Source: Pseudomonadota bacterium (GTDB taxonomy: Bacteria; Campylobacterota; Campylobacteria; Campylobacterales; Campylobacteraceae). From it: DNA of 64,000 nucleotides. The stretch covers positions 1 to 64,000 of the forward strand of contig PDPI01000025.1 of assembly GCA_002746565.1 (NCBI GenBank), read 5' to 3'. Each line of letters starts with the position of its first letter. Position 1 is the first letter of the stretch. The position numbers and the translations under genes are program-made. The notes under the pieces are model-generated. The model did no database searches and was not told where the DNA came from. It was given only the letters and a program-made list of their open reading frames with translations. This document shows positions 8,631 to 18,844 of this stretch, in pieces.

Positions 8631-9709
8631 TCGTTTTTGTTTGTAATATTCTCTATGGTTCTACTAGCAATTTCACTGCTCTTTAAATAATTTAAAGTCA
8701 GATATTGCATAATAGTATTTGGATTATTGTGTCCTAAAGCACCACTTAAATAAATGCTTTCAATACCCTGCTCTCCCATAGCGGAAACTATCACATTTCT
8801 AAGATAGTGAAGCCCAAAATTAGGCTCATTTAAACGTTTTTTTATTTTTGCAACTTGTCGTCTTATATCTTGAATTTTTTGCCCAGTTACCGGAGAGGTA
8901 AAAACATATTCATTTGCTTCATTCCTAAAAAACAATAATTCTTTTTTAATAGAGTTCGGTAAAAATATTTTTTGTTCTTCATTATTTTTGGTTTTTCTAA
9001 GTACATAAAAGTTATTGACAAAATCCACGTCTTGCCATTTTAAAGATAAAATCTCATTTTTTCTACGCCCTTGCATAGCAAATAAAAATATAGCTTTATA
9101 GTAATGATTGTCTTTAAATTCATACATAATAACCTCATAAATTTGCTTCAATTTAATTGTAGCATTAACTACAATTTTTTTCGTTACTGGACGCTTTATG
9201 CGTATTCCTTCCATCGGATTATGGCTTATTAGACGATTTATATAAGCATCCTTAAAAGCAGGACGCAATATCTCCACAACTTTACCAGCTGTTCGAGGCT
9301 TAAGACCTTTAAGCTCAATCTTTTTTATCACATCTTTTATATGTAGTTGCCTTATATCCACAAGTTTTTTCTTTCCAATATAAGGAGAAATATGCCTATT
9401 ATAAAAAGCCACACTTTCTTTTTTGTATCTTTGTTTGGATAAAAGTTCAAAATAGTTTTTCATATATTTATCTAAGGAAATATTATCATCTCCAAAGCAA
9501 TCTTTTTTGCTATTCTTAACTCGCATTAACTCCGATTCAGCAAAAGAAACTCTATCTCTTTTACTCCACCCTACCTTGCTTGATAAGTCTATTAAGCCTC
9601 TATATTTTTTACCTTCAATAATAAAACAATAATAAAAAGTAATATAATGCTTATCCGCCTTTAAGTTAGGTTTTATTTTATTGATATATTTCTCTACTTT
9701 AATAGCCAT
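8627..9709 (-). CDS. Tyrosine recombinase (prophage integrase)
   Basis: A 360-residue phage-type integrase that recombines attP with the host attB. It has an N-terminal SAM-like DNA-binding region (about residues 70-160) and a C-terminal catalytic domain. The catalytic set is visible: Arg in QGRRKNEILSLKW (R216), HYLRN (H301, R304), GALGHNNP (H327) and nucleophile Tyr in TIMQYL (Y336). I choose ATG 9709, which has GGAG 7 nt upstream, over an upstream TTG that touches the ribosome site. It points away from the adjacent tRNA-derived attachment site, so its promoter lies in the 140 bp between them. Confidence 0.9.
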   Translation of the reverse strand: MAIKVEKYINKIKPNLKADKHYITFYYCFIIEGKKYRGLIDLSSKVGWSKRDRVSFAESELMRVKNSKKDCFGDDNISLDKYMKNYFELLSKQRYKKESVAFYNRHISPYIGKKKLVDIRQLHIKDVIKKIELKGLKPRTAGKVVEILRPAFKDAYINRLISHNPMEGIRIKRPVTKKIVVNATIKLKQIYEVIMYEFKDNHYYKAIFLFAMQGRRKNEILSLKWQDVDFVNNFYVLRKTKNNEEQKIFLPNSIKKELLFFRNEANEYVFTSPVTGQKIQDIRRQVAKIKKRLNEPNFGLHYLRNVIVSAMGEQGIESIYLSGALGHNNPNTIMQYLTLNYLKSSEIASRTIENITNKND

Positions 9710-9724
9710 ACTCAAACTCCTTCA

Positions 9725-9743
9725 AGGTGTCCTATTAGGTGTC
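9725..9743. repeat. Paired AGGTGTC repeats upstream of integrase
   Basis: Two direct copies of AGGTGTC lie 12 bp apart, about one helical turn, just upstream of the integrase start and between it and attR. Repeats phased by a helical turn in this position are typical of integrase arm sites or of repressor or excisionase binding sites. The call is positional and unproven. Confidence 0.3.
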
Positions 9744-9854
9744 ATTTATATATGGGGATGATTGTATATAAAAAAGGGTTAAAGAAGCATTAAAGAACCA
9801 AAAAAAGGGATAAAATAACTACAAGAGGGTTAAAATATATAAGTGTGTATATTT

Positions 9855-9899
9855 CTCATAACCCGAAGGTCGGAGGTTCAAATCCTCCTTCTGCAACCA
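9855..9899 (+). other. attR: 3' fragment of tRNA-fMet (prophage attachment site)
   Basis: This stretch reads as the 3' half of an initiator tRNA-Met. It has the anticodon CAT (9857-9859) in CTCATAACCC, the variable region GAAGGTC, a T arm GGAGGTTCAAATCCTCC, and an end that reaches CCA (9897-9899). No D arm or 5' acceptor strand precedes it, so it is not a functional tRNA. Such fragments are left where a phage integrates into a tRNA gene, with crossover at the anticodon loop. The intact tRNA-fMet should lie at the other end of the prophage, left of this window. Confidence 0.85.
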
Positions 9900-9988
9900 A
9901 TTTTAATCCCATATCATTTTGTAATATATAAAGAATTAATTTGAAAGTTTTGATTGTCTTTATATCAAATAAAATCTAGTAAATAACT

Positions 9989-11266
9989 TTACCCCTGCTT
10001 CCTCATCAATAGCAAAGCAACTCCTATGCTAGAAGCTAGGAATGATGCCATGAATACACCTAGTTTTACTGCTGAGATTATATTTTCATCCACAAAGGCT
10101 AGATGGGTTACAAAGATTGACATGGTAAAGCCAATTCCTGCTATAAATCCGATGGCTAGGACATCAAACCAGCTGATTTGGCTTGGTTTTTTGATGATTT
10201 TAAGTTTTTCTAGTATGTAAGTAAAACCTAAGATACCTATGGGCTTGCCTAAAACTAGACCCAAAACAACGCCTAGAACTATCATAAGGTTTTGATCTAT
10301 GGTGGAAAAATCTATTATAACGCCCGCATTTGAAAAGGCAAATAAAGGCATGATAAAAAATGCCGATAAGCCATGGAGATTATGCTCTAATCTTACCAAG
10401 GGGTTTTGGACTTTGTCGTAATTGTAAGCCATATTTTCAAGCATATCAATTTGTTCACGATTTAAAATTTTAGAATTTTGACTACTTTTTTCAAAATTTT
10501 CTATGGATTTTTTTGTATTTTTTACAAATTTTACCTCATCAAGCTTAGATTTTATAGGTACGGCAAAGGCAAGCAAAACACCTGCTATTGTCGCATGTAT
10601 GCCTATGGCATGTATGTATATCCAAAGGGCAATTCCAAGTATTAGATAGGGAGTAATTTTTTTGACACCTTTTATGTTTAATGCCCAAATTAGAGCGTAA
10701 ATCAGCCCAGCATGTAAGAAATATTGGGCATGTATCTCGCTTGTATAAACCACTGCAACCACTAAAACAGCACCTAGATCATCAACCACCGCTAGGGCAA
10801 CTAAAAAGAGTTTCAAAGCCGGATGCACCCTTTTGCCTAGTAGCATCAAAATACCCAAAGCAAAAGCTATATCTGTTGCCATAGGAATACCAAAACCAAA
10901 GGGATTTTCTGGATTTAAGACTATGTAAATAAGTGCGGGAATTACCATACCCCCGATGGCAGCAACAATGGGAAAAGAAGCTTGCTTTACGCTTGAGAGC
11001 TCACCTATAAGGATTTCCCTTTTTATCTCAAGTCCGACCATAAGGAAAAATATAGCCATCAAACCATCATCTATCCACTGGGTTAGGCTCATGGAAACTT
11101 TCAGATCGCCTAAATTTACCCCCATGGGCAGATGCCATAGCTTATAATAATCCATCCCAAAAGATGAATTTGCGACAATTAAGGCTAAAATAGTGGCTAT
11201 AAATAGCACAATCCCACTTAGGGCTTCTTCGTTTATAAATCTTTCTAAAGCAATCTTTTTCATCAT
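9989..11266 (-). CDS. nhaA: Na+/H+ antiporter NhaA
   Basis: A 425-residue inner-membrane antiporter that exchanges cytoplasmic Na+ for external H+ and supports pH and salt homeostasis. It has about 12 hydrophobic segments and the family hallmark ALAVVDDLGAVLVV, whose paired aspartates bind the ion. Other NhaA-like stretches are the N-terminal SLTQWIDDGLMAIFFLMVGLE and late GIGFTMSIFVTHLAF. A charged loop of about 45 residues between transmembrane segments (around residues 245-290) is longer than in the E. coli protein. This is the first host gene beyond the prophage. Confidence 0.95.
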   Translation of the reverse strand: MMKKIALERFINEEALSGIVLFIATILALIVANSSFGMDYYKLWHLPMGVNLGDLKVSMSLTQWIDDGLMAIFFLMVGLEIKREILIGELSSVKQASFPIVAAIGGMVIPALIYIVLNPENPFGFGIPMATDIAFALGILMLLGKRVHPALKLFLVALAVVDDLGAVLVVAVVYTSEIHAQYFLHAGLIYALIWALNIKGVKKITPYLILGIALWIYIHAIGIHATIAGVLLAFAVPIKSKLDEVKFVKNTKKSIENFEKSSQNSKILNREQIDMLENMAYNYDKVQNPLVRLEHNLHGLSAFFIMPLFAFSNAGVIIDFSTIDQNLMIVLGVVLGLVLGKPIGILGFTYILEKLKIIKKPSQISWFDVLAIGFIAGIGFTMSIFVTHLAFVDENIISAVKLGVFMASFLASSIGVALLLMRKQG

Positions 11267-11341
11267 TTTACATTCTTTATGTGGTAAATTTTGCAGGTAT
11301 TATATTAAAAAATTGCTAAAAATGTATTAAATTTTACAAAA

Positions 11342-11369
11342 AGCACTGACCAAATAAAAAGTCAGTGCT
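11342..11369 (-). terminator. Rho-independent terminator of the superoxide reductase gene
   Basis: Nine-base-pair perfect stem (AGCACTGAC/GTCAGTGCT) with a 10-nt loop. On the minus strand it follows the superoxide reductase stop by about 35 nt and is itself followed by a run of five T. It separates that gene from nhaA downstream. Confidence 0.75.
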
Positions 11370-11403
11370 AAAAAGTACTACAAAATGTGACTTCTAAATA
11401 CTT

Positions 11404-11793
11404 TTAAGAAACCGCAACACTCACAGGATCGCTTTCCCAAATGCCATGTTTTGTACAATATGCTTGTGCTACAAGCTTTAATTTTTTGGTAGTTGGAACT
11501 ATATTGAAAACCACTTCCGCATTTCCTTTTTTGTCTTGTCCACCCAATGTTCCTGCAACAAAATCAGCCTTTGCAAGCAGAGTTTCACCATTATAAAGCT
11601 GAACTCCTTCTATATAGTGATCATAATCATCCGGATGGGTATATTCATTTCCAACCTTAACGGTAACGGGAAATTTCTCCCCCATCTTAGCCGAGCTAGA
11701 ACAGGATATAAAAGGCGAATGTCTATCTATATAATCCTTTTTGCTTTCCCTCTCAACGGTGTCAATATCAACATATCTATTTATCTTTGGCAT
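11404..11793 (-). CDS. Class II superoxide reductase (neelaredoxin-like)
   Basis: A 129-residue desulfoferrodoxin/neelaredoxin-fold protein that reduces superoxide to hydrogen peroxide at a non-haem Fe centre in the cytoplasm. The expected ligands are visible: His25 (DRHSPFI), His53 (EYTHPDD), His59 (DHYIEGVQLY), axial Cys113 and His116 (YCTKHGIW). There is no N-terminal rubredoxin-like Cys4 domain, hence class II. The usual EKHxP motif appears as DRHSP, so the catalytic-loop lysine is replaced by arginine. It has a strong ribosome site (AAGGAGG) and its own terminator, so it is monocistronic. Confidence 0.88.
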   Translation of the reverse strand: MPKINRYVDIDTVERESKKDYIDRHSPFISCSSSAKMGEKFPVTVKVGNEYTHPDDYDHYIEGVQLYNGETLLAKADFVAGTLGGQDKKGNAEVVFNIVPTTKKLKLVAQAYCTKHGIWESDPVSVAVS

Positions 11794-11884
11794 CTTAGCC
11801 TCCTTATAATTTTTTAGCCTTTTAGCTTACATAAATTATGATAAAAAAGAGGTTAATTGATAATGCTTTTATCCAAACAAATAC

Positions 11885-11913
11885 TTGACAAACTACTTAT
11901 CTAATAGTATAAT
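11885..11913 (+). promoter_or_regulatory. Perfect-consensus sigma70 promoter
   Basis: TTGACA (11885-11890), a 17-nt spacer and TATAAT (11908-11913) match the bacterial housekeeping consensus exactly, 32 nt before the ATG of the ATPase gene. Campylobacter promoters usually lack a clear -35, so this match stands out. Confidence 0.65.
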
Positions 11914-11945
11914 ACGATATATTCAATTATTTTACGGATTATACT

Positions 11946-13190
11946 ATGCAAAAAGTTTTAATATCTCAGAATAAACATTGGGAGGGTAAATATGAAAATT
12001 TACATGTAAGGGATATTTTATCTAAACTTATACATAATCTTTCGACCAAACATATACAAGTTTTACAAGGAATTAGAAGAAGTGGAAAATCATCACTTTT
12101 TAAATTACTCATAAATCATCTTTGCAAAAGCATTGATCCAAAGCAAATACTCTATATAAACCTAGATGACCCATTTTTTACCAAATATTCAAATAATCCT
12201 AAAAGCTTTTATGAGATTATCCAAAACGCTCAAAAGCTAAGCCAAAAGGAAATAAAATACCTTTTCTTAGATGAGGTTCAAGCTATAAATGGTTGGGAAA
12301 AGTATGTAAAAAGTGTTTATGATAGCGGGGAATTTAAAAAGATTTTTATAACAGGTTCTAATTCTTCCCTTTTAAATGGGGAGTTTGCCTCTTTGCTAAC
12401 TGGTCGCTATATTTCTACTAAGGTTTATCCCTTTAGTTTCAAAGAGATTTTGCATATAAATAAAATTAATACTTATTTAGATCTAAACAAAGATCTCCCA
12501 AAGGTTTTAAAAATAATCGACGAAATGATGAAATATGGCTCATTTATCGAAATATACGAACTCAAAAATGAATTTAGAAGGGATATTCTTAGTAGTTATT
12601 ATGACGCAATTTTACTAAAAGACGCCATTTCAAATAATCAAATAAGAGACATAAGAGCTTTTAAGGATTTGGCATTTTATTGTTTGAGCAATCTAACTTC
12701 TCTTTATTCATATTCATCCTTATCTAAGATCGTAAAAATAACCGATAAATCGGTAAAAGATTATATTTTGGCATTGCAAGAATGTTATTTGTTTGATGAA
12801 ATTAAGATTTTTTCATACTCACTTAAAGAACAAATTAATAATAAAAAGAAATTATATTTGTGTGACAATGGTTTTATGGATCTAGCTTTTACTTTTAGTT
12901 CAAATCATGGTAAATTGCTCGAAAATCTAGTTTACAGTGAACTTCAAAAGCAAGGCTTTGAGATATATTTTTACAACAAAGATACAGAGTGTGATTTTAT
13001 AGTGAAAAAAGATGGCAGACTAAAAGCATTTCAAGTTTGCTATGAATTAAGCGAACAAAATAAAACTAGAGAACTAAATGGACTCTTAAAATTGCCTTTT
13101 GATGTGGATGAAAAATACATCATAACCTACAACCAAAATGAAAAAATAGACAAAATAGAGGTCATAAGCTTTTGGGAATATTTTGCATAA
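11946..13190 (+). CDS. AAA ATPase with DUF4143 C-terminal domain
   Basis: A 414-residue protein of the widespread AAA_14/DUF4143 family, common as scattered accessory genes; its biological role is not established. The N-terminal ATPase has Walker A in LQGIRRSGKSSLF (near residue 45) and Walker B in KYLFLDEVQAINGWEKY. The C-terminal domain has a PD-(D/E)xK-nuclease-like arrangement (LLENLVYSELQKQGFEIYFY, then ECDFIVKK and AFQVCYEL), a known feature of DUF4143 proteins, although catalysis is uncertain. It stands alone between superoxide reductase and phosphoesterase genes, with a perfect-consensus promoter. Likely acquired. Confidence 0.85.
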   Translation: MQKVLISQNKHWEGKYENLHVRDILSKLIHNLSTKHIQVLQGIRRSGKSSLFKLLINHLCKSIDPKQILYINLDDPFFTKYSNNPKSFYEIIQNAQKLSQKEIKYLFLDEVQAINGWEKYVKSVYDSGEFKKIFITGSNSSLLNGEFASLLTGRYISTKVYPFSFKEILHINKINTYLDLNKDLPKVLKIIDEMMKYGSFIEIYELKNEFRRDILSSYYDAILLKDAISNNQIRDIRAFKDLAFYCLSNLTSLYSYSSLSKIVKITDKSVKDYILALQECYLFDEIKIFSYSLKEQINNKKKLYLCDNGFMDLAFTFSSNHGKLLENLVYSELQKQGFEIYFYNKDTECDFIVKKDGRLKAFQVCYELSEQNKTRELNGLLKLPFDVDEKYIITYNQNEKIDKIEVISFWEYFA

Positions 13191-13255
13191 TGCCAAATCA
13201 AATAATCACTAAACATCATAAATAAACATAAAAATATTAACAAGAAAGTAGTGCA

Positions 13256-14002
13256 TTACGATAATTTTCTTCCTGTTTTTATATAATGTTCCCAGTCAAA
13301 TCTACGATTTTTATAGGCCGCTTTGGTTGCTTTTTGATAGTTGTAAGGAACTTTTATATTGTAAATTACCCAATCATTTTTTAATTTTTCTACAATTGAA
13401 TAACAAGCGTGTGGACTGTAGTTTTCCATAGAATGTAAAACAGGTTCATCATCTGTGTAAGCAGGCATACCAACGCTACCGGGATTTATTATAAGTTGTC
13501 CCGTGGAAATTTTTATCGACCGCGGTATATGACTATGACCGCAAATGATTAGATTTGATTTTTGTCCGTTAAGGGATTTTAAGATTTTATTTTCGCATTT
13601 TAGTATGGGAGCACCTGATTTTATATCTTCAAGCAGATACTCCATATCACTTTTTGGACTTCCATGACATAGATAAATATCATCATTTAATTGCAGATCA
13701 AAAGGTAAAGATTGCATCCAAGATATCGGCTCATCTTTTAAATCTTCCAAAACAAATTTTAATGTAGGATTATTTTCTATCTCCTCATTGGAAGCTTCTA
13801 TTATCTGACGATCTTGGTTTCCGCTGATGGTTATAAAATTATGTTTATTTAATAGCTCAAAAGTCTCTCTTGGTGCAATTGGTCCATAGAAAATATCCCC
13901 TAAATTAACCAATTTTTCAACACCGCAACTTTTAGCATTTTCAAGCACAGCTTGCAATGCAAAAACATTGCTATGTATATCAGATAATACTGCAATCTTC
14001 AT
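13256..14002 (-). CDS. YfcE/MJ0936-like metallophosphoesterase
   Basis: A 248-residue calcineurin-like phosphoesterase. Metal-site motifs in order are SDIHSN (residues 7-12), NLGDIFYGP, SGNQDRQ, LCHGSP and CGHSHIP, with a late NPGSVG. The family's usual GNHD is GNQD here, so one active-site histidine is a glutamine; this may lower or alter activity. The substrate is not predictable; relatives act on cyclic nucleotides, phosphodiesters or dinucleoside polyphosphates. It has an AAAGGA ribosome site. The gene shares a palindromic terminator region with nothing on its own strand: groEL runs in the same direction upstream of it. Confidence 0.8.
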   Translation of the reverse strand: MKIAVLSDIHSNVFALQAVLENAKSCGVEKLVNLGDIFYGPIAPRETFELLNKHNFITISGNQDRQIIEASNEEIENNPTLKFVLEDLKDEPISWMQSLPFDLQLNDDIYLCHGSPKSDMEYLLEDIKSGAPILKCENKILKSLNGQKSNLIICGHSHIPRSIKISTGQLIINPGSVGMPAYTDDEPVLHSMENYSPHACYSIVEKLKNDWVIYNIKVPYNYQKATKAAYKNRRFDWEHYIKTGRKLS

Positions 14003-14083
14003 AAATATCCTTTAACATTTATTGATTATATCAAAAAAACAATAAAACATTTTTATAGCTAGTGGTGAGATTTTGTTTAAGAG

Positions 14084-14113
14084 AGATAAAACCCTAAATT
14101 TAGGGTTTTATCT
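14084..14113. terminator. Thirty-base perfect palindrome after groEL
   Basis: Two 15-base arms (AGATAAAACCCTAAA and its exact complement) meet without a spacer, about 70-100 bases after the groEL stop codon. It can form a long hairpin on either strand, with a U-rich arm in both, and most simply acts as the terminator of groES-groEL before the phosphoesterase gene. Confidence 0.65.
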
Positions 14114-14139
14114 GAGATATAGGTAAGCTTACAAAAAAC

Positions 14140-15824
<1,685 letters not shown>

Positions 15825-15853
15825 TTATTGTCCTTTGTATATTCTTTTGTTTA

Positions 15854-16123
15854 TTATTTTAAAACGCCTAAAACGTCATCGAGATTTAGCACAAGAAGGT
15901 CTTTTCCCTCTAAATTTACCTCAGTTCCTGAATACTTAGCAAATAAAACCTTATCGCCCTCATTTACTTCGCCCTCTTCTTTAACTTCTTTGCTTATGGC
16001 AAGAACTTTTCCGCTTAAAGGTTTTTCTTTAGCATTATCGGGTATAATAATGCCAGATGCAGTTGTGGTTGCTTCCTCAACTCTCTCAACTAAAATCCTT
16101 TGACCTAATGGTTGAAAATTCAT
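15854..16123 (-). CDS. groS: Co-chaperonin GroES
   Basis: An 89-residue 10-kDa cap for GroEL. Family features are the N-terminal [14 protein letters not shown], the mobile loop region with [15 protein letters not shown] that contacts GroEL, and the late [14 protein letters not shown]. It is the first gene of the groES-groEL operon, with GGAG 6 nt before the ATG. It is controlled by the CIRCE and HAIR elements just upstream. Confidence 0.97.
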   Translation of the reverse strand: MNFQPLGQRILVERVEEATTTASGIIIPDNAKEKPLSGKVLAISKEVKEEGEVNEGDKVLFAKYSGTEVNLEGKDLLVLNLDDVLGVLK

Positions 16124-16154
16124 TTTTTCTCCTTGGTTATTTTGTTATTATTTT

Positions 16155-16181
16155 TTAGCACTCTAATTTAATGAGTGATAA
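16155..16181 (-). promoter_or_regulatory. CIRCE operator (HrcA site) upstream of groES
   Basis: TTAGCACTC, nine spacer bases, then GAGTGATAA. This matches the CIRCE consensus TTAGCACTC-N9-GAGTGCTAA with one mismatch. It lies directly downstream of the -10 box and about 32 bp before the groES start, where bound HrcA would block transcription at normal temperature. Confidence 0.92.
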
Positions 16182-16182
16182 A

Positions 16183-16211
16183 ATTATACGACAAAATTAC
16201 AAATAAGTCAA
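16183..16211 (-). promoter_or_regulatory. Sigma70-type promoter of groES-groEL
   Basis: On the minus strand: TTGACT (16211-16206), a 17-nt spacer, and TATAAT (16188-16183). The CIRCE element begins one base beyond the -10, consistent with a heat-shock promoter repressed by HrcA rather than one using a special sigma factor. Confidence 0.7.
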
Positions 16212-16237
16212 TAGTTTTTAGTAAAAACATCATATAA

Positions 16238-16258
16238 CTTGAGTTAATTACACTAAAG
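16238..16258. promoter_or_regulatory. HAIR-like HspR site between groES and the AsmA-like gene
   Basis: CTTGAGT-N7-ACTAAAG matches the HspR inverted repeat (HAIR) CTTGAGT-N7-ACTCAAG with one mismatch. It is embedded in a longer palindrome with outer arms ATATAACTT/AAGTTATAT (16232-16264). It lies 27 bp upstream of the groES -35 and 30 bp before the divergent gene start, so HspR could affect both directions. An hspR gene is present at about 49.8-50.2 kb. Confidence 0.75.
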
Positions 16259-16293
16259 TTATATGAGTTAAAAATCTAAATTAAAGGATGAAA

Positions 16294-18822
16294 ATGCGTA
16301 TTTTAGCGATAATTTTAGGTATTTTACTCATACTCTTAGGCGGGGCTTATTTTCTAGCATTTACCCAATCTGGAAATGATATCTTAAAACCCTACATAGA
16401 GGATTTTGTTTCAAAAAAGATAGAAAAAGATGTAAAGATAGAAAAATTTACCCTAAAAACAGACCATTTAAGCCTACAAGCGGGCATACCAAATGAAGCT
16501 GATCTGATAGTAGATGGGGATATAAAGCTTATAGACCAATGGTTTAACCTACTCTATCACGTTCAAGCACAAAACCTTAAAACCCCAACCATTATCATAA
16601 GAGATAAGTTAGAGGTTGATGGAAATTTAAAAGGTTTTCTAAGCGATTTTACGGCAACAGGACAAGGAAAAGCCTTTAGTTCAAATATCAATTTTGACGT
16701 ACATCTAGTGGACAAAAACCCAACCGATGGAAATATAGATGCTAAAAATCTAAATATCGCCCAGTTCTTAGAGCTAGTTGGAAAACCACCTTATACTTCT
16801 GGATTACTAGATGTGGTTGCAAAGGTACAAAATCAAAATGATAACCTTTTGGGAAATGCTGATATATTGGTTCATGATGGGGTTATAAATGAGGCTTTAG
16901 TTAAAAGGGATTTTAACCTCTCTTTGCCAAAAAATACTTCTTATGTGGGGAAGATAAATGGCAAAGTTAAGGATAATTCTTTAGATCTAACAAGCCAAAT
17001 CGTATCCACCCTAGCAACCCTTAAAACCACAAAAACTAAAATAAACCTTAAAAATATGGATATTTATAGTGATTATGATCTAAAGGTTGATGAACTTGAA
17101 AAACTAGCCTTTATAACCACAAAAAAACTCTACGGACCTTTGCATGTGAGAGGCGATGTTAAAAAAAGCAAGGATGATCTACTTGTAAATGCAAATAGCG
17201 ATATATTTGATGGTTCATTTAATGCGGTTTTAAACAACAACGACTTAAAAGCAAGTGGGCAAAATTTTCAAATCAAAAAGATTTTAGCCTTACTAGGAGA
17301 GCCTGCCCTAGCATACGGGGTGGCTAACTTTACTGCGCACATAGACGATATTAAGGATGAAGATAAAAATATAGATCTAGATTTAGATGTAAAAAATGGA
17401 GAGTTGGTGGGAAGTCATTTAAAATCAAAATTTGATATAGATTTTCCCCCAGTTACAAATTTTGCAGGCTCAATAAAGGCAAATTTAGCCAAAAACTTGC
17501 TAACAGCTAGCTCAAACCTACAAACAAGCCTAGCAAATCTCAAAACCAAACAAAGTATATATGATCTTAAAAGTCAAAACTTCTCCTCAGATTTTGATGT
17601 AAATATAGAAGATTTAAAACACCTAGGCAAGATAGCCAAACAAGATCTAAGAGGCTCTTTTGATGTTAAGGGTGATGTTAGTATGAAAAATAAGGAGTTA
17701 AGTTTAGATGCCCAAACAAATAGCCTTGATGGGAATATAAAAGCAAGCCTAGATAAGGGAAATTTGGAGGCCAAGATAGAAAATGCGTCATTGCAAAAGA
17801 TAGTTTATATGTTAAATAAACCAAATTTTGCCACAGGAGACATAAATGCAAAGGCTAAATTTACAGGCTTAAATTCAAAAAGCATAAATGGAAACCTAAA
17901 CTACAAACTTGAAAATGGAATTTTGCTAAAAGATGGATTAAAGGAACTAACTCAAACCCAAGTTCCAAAATCATACACTTTCAACATGGAAAGCAAGGTG
18001 GATGTTAAAAATTCAATGGCTTATTTTACAAACATCATAAATTCTGAATTAGCATCGCTTCCAAATTTTAAGGGAAGCTATGACATCAACAAAAAAATCC
18101 TAGATAGTGAGTATAAAATGGATATAGAGGATTTGAGCAAATTGGCATTTCTTACAAAACAAAAGCTAAATGGGGATTTGCACGTGAAAGGTATAGCAAA
18201 ATTTAAAGATGAAAATCTTAAATTTACAGCCGATGCACCAATCCTTAGCGGACAAAGCAATACCGACTTTGATAAGGGTATCTTAAATTCAAAAGCTAGA
18301 GGAATTTCCATAAAAGGCTTGTGCGAGTTGATGGATTTTCCTTATGTTTTTGATTCGAAAGGAAATCTTGATCTAAATTACAATACAAAGTCCAAACAAG
18401 GAAAATACTCTCTTATCATGAAAGAAGGCAGAATGGTTCAAAATCAGTTAGGAAACCTCATAAAAACCTTCTCAGGATATGATATAACAAAGGAGATCTA
18501 CAAAGATACAACCCTAAAAGGAAAGATAAACGATACAAAGGTTAGCTATATTTTAGACATGAATGGAAGCCAAACTAGTATCAAAATCTCCAATGGCATC
18601 TATGATATGACAAGCCAAAAAACAAAGGCAGATTTTGCCATACGCTTCCAAAAAACCGACCTAGGCGGAAGCATAAGTGGAGATGTTAAAAATCCAAAGG
18701 TAAAGATAAGCGGTTCAAACTATCTTAAAAATAAGGCAACCAAAGAGATAGGCAAAAAAATAGATAAATACATCCCCGAAAAACAAAAAGGTTTGGTCAA
18801 GGATATACTAAAGTTATTTTAA
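16294..18822 (+). CDS. AsmA-like large periplasmic protein
   Basis: An 842-residue protein with one N-terminal membrane anchor (residues about 3-23, hydrophobic with LLILLGGAYFLAF) and then a long repetitive beta-rich region. The segments FDIKGDVKxK / LxLDAQTN / LAFLTKQKLNGDLHVKG recur several times at about 200-residue intervals. This pattern, with an anchor and repeated beta strands, fits the AsmA-like (YhdP/TamB-related) envelope proteins implicated in lipid transport between membranes; the family call is moderate. I place the start at ATG 16294 because AAAGGA lies 5 nt upstream; the ATG two codons earlier overlaps that ribosome site. It is divergent from groES and shares its HAIR region. 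Confidence 0.75.
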   Translation: MRILAIILGILLILLGGAYFLAFTQSGNDILKPYIEDFVSKKIEKDVKIEKFTLKTDHLSLQAGIPNEADLIVDGDIKLIDQWFNLLYHVQAQNLKTPTIIIRDKLEVDGNLKGFLSDFTATGQGKAFSSNINFDVHLVDKNPTDGNIDAKNLNIAQFLELVGKPPYTSGLLDVVAKVQNQNDNLLGNADILVHDGVINEALVKRDFNLSLPKNTSYVGKINGKVKDNSLDLTSQIVSTLATLKTTKTKINLKNMDIYSDYDLKVDELEKLAFITTKKLYGPLHVRGDVKKSKDDLLVNANSDIFDGSFNAVLNNNDLKASGQNFQIKKILALLGEPALAYGVANFTAHIDDIKDEDKNIDLDLDVKNGELVGSHLKSKFDIDFPPVTNFAGSIKANLAKNLLTASSNLQTSLANLKTKQSIYDLKSQNFSSDFDVNIEDLKHLGKIAKQDLRGSFDVKGDVSMKNKELSLDAQTNSLDGNIKASLDKGNLEAKIENASLQKIVYMLNKPNFATGDINAKAKFTGLNSKSINGNLNYKLENGILLKDGLKELTQTQVPKSYTFNMESKVDVKNSMAYFTNIINSELASLPNFKGSYDINKKILDSEYKMDIEDLSKLAFLTKQKLNGDLHVKGIAKFKDENLKFTADAPILSGQSNTDFDKGILNSKARGISIKGLCELMDFPYVFDSKGNLDLNYNTKSKQGKYSLIMKEGRMVQNQLGNLIKTFSGYDITKEIYKDTTLKGKINDTKVSYILDMNGSQTSIKISNGIYDMTSQKTKADFAIRFQKTDLGGSISGDVKNPKVKISGSNYLKNKATKEIGKKIDKYIPEKQKGLVKDILKLF

Positions 18823-18844
18823 AATAGCCTAATACAACAAATAT

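Noticed and set aside
9841..9899. Complete tRNA-Met gene
   Set aside because: Only the part from the anticodon loop to CCA is present; upstream bases cannot form a D arm or the 5' acceptor strand.
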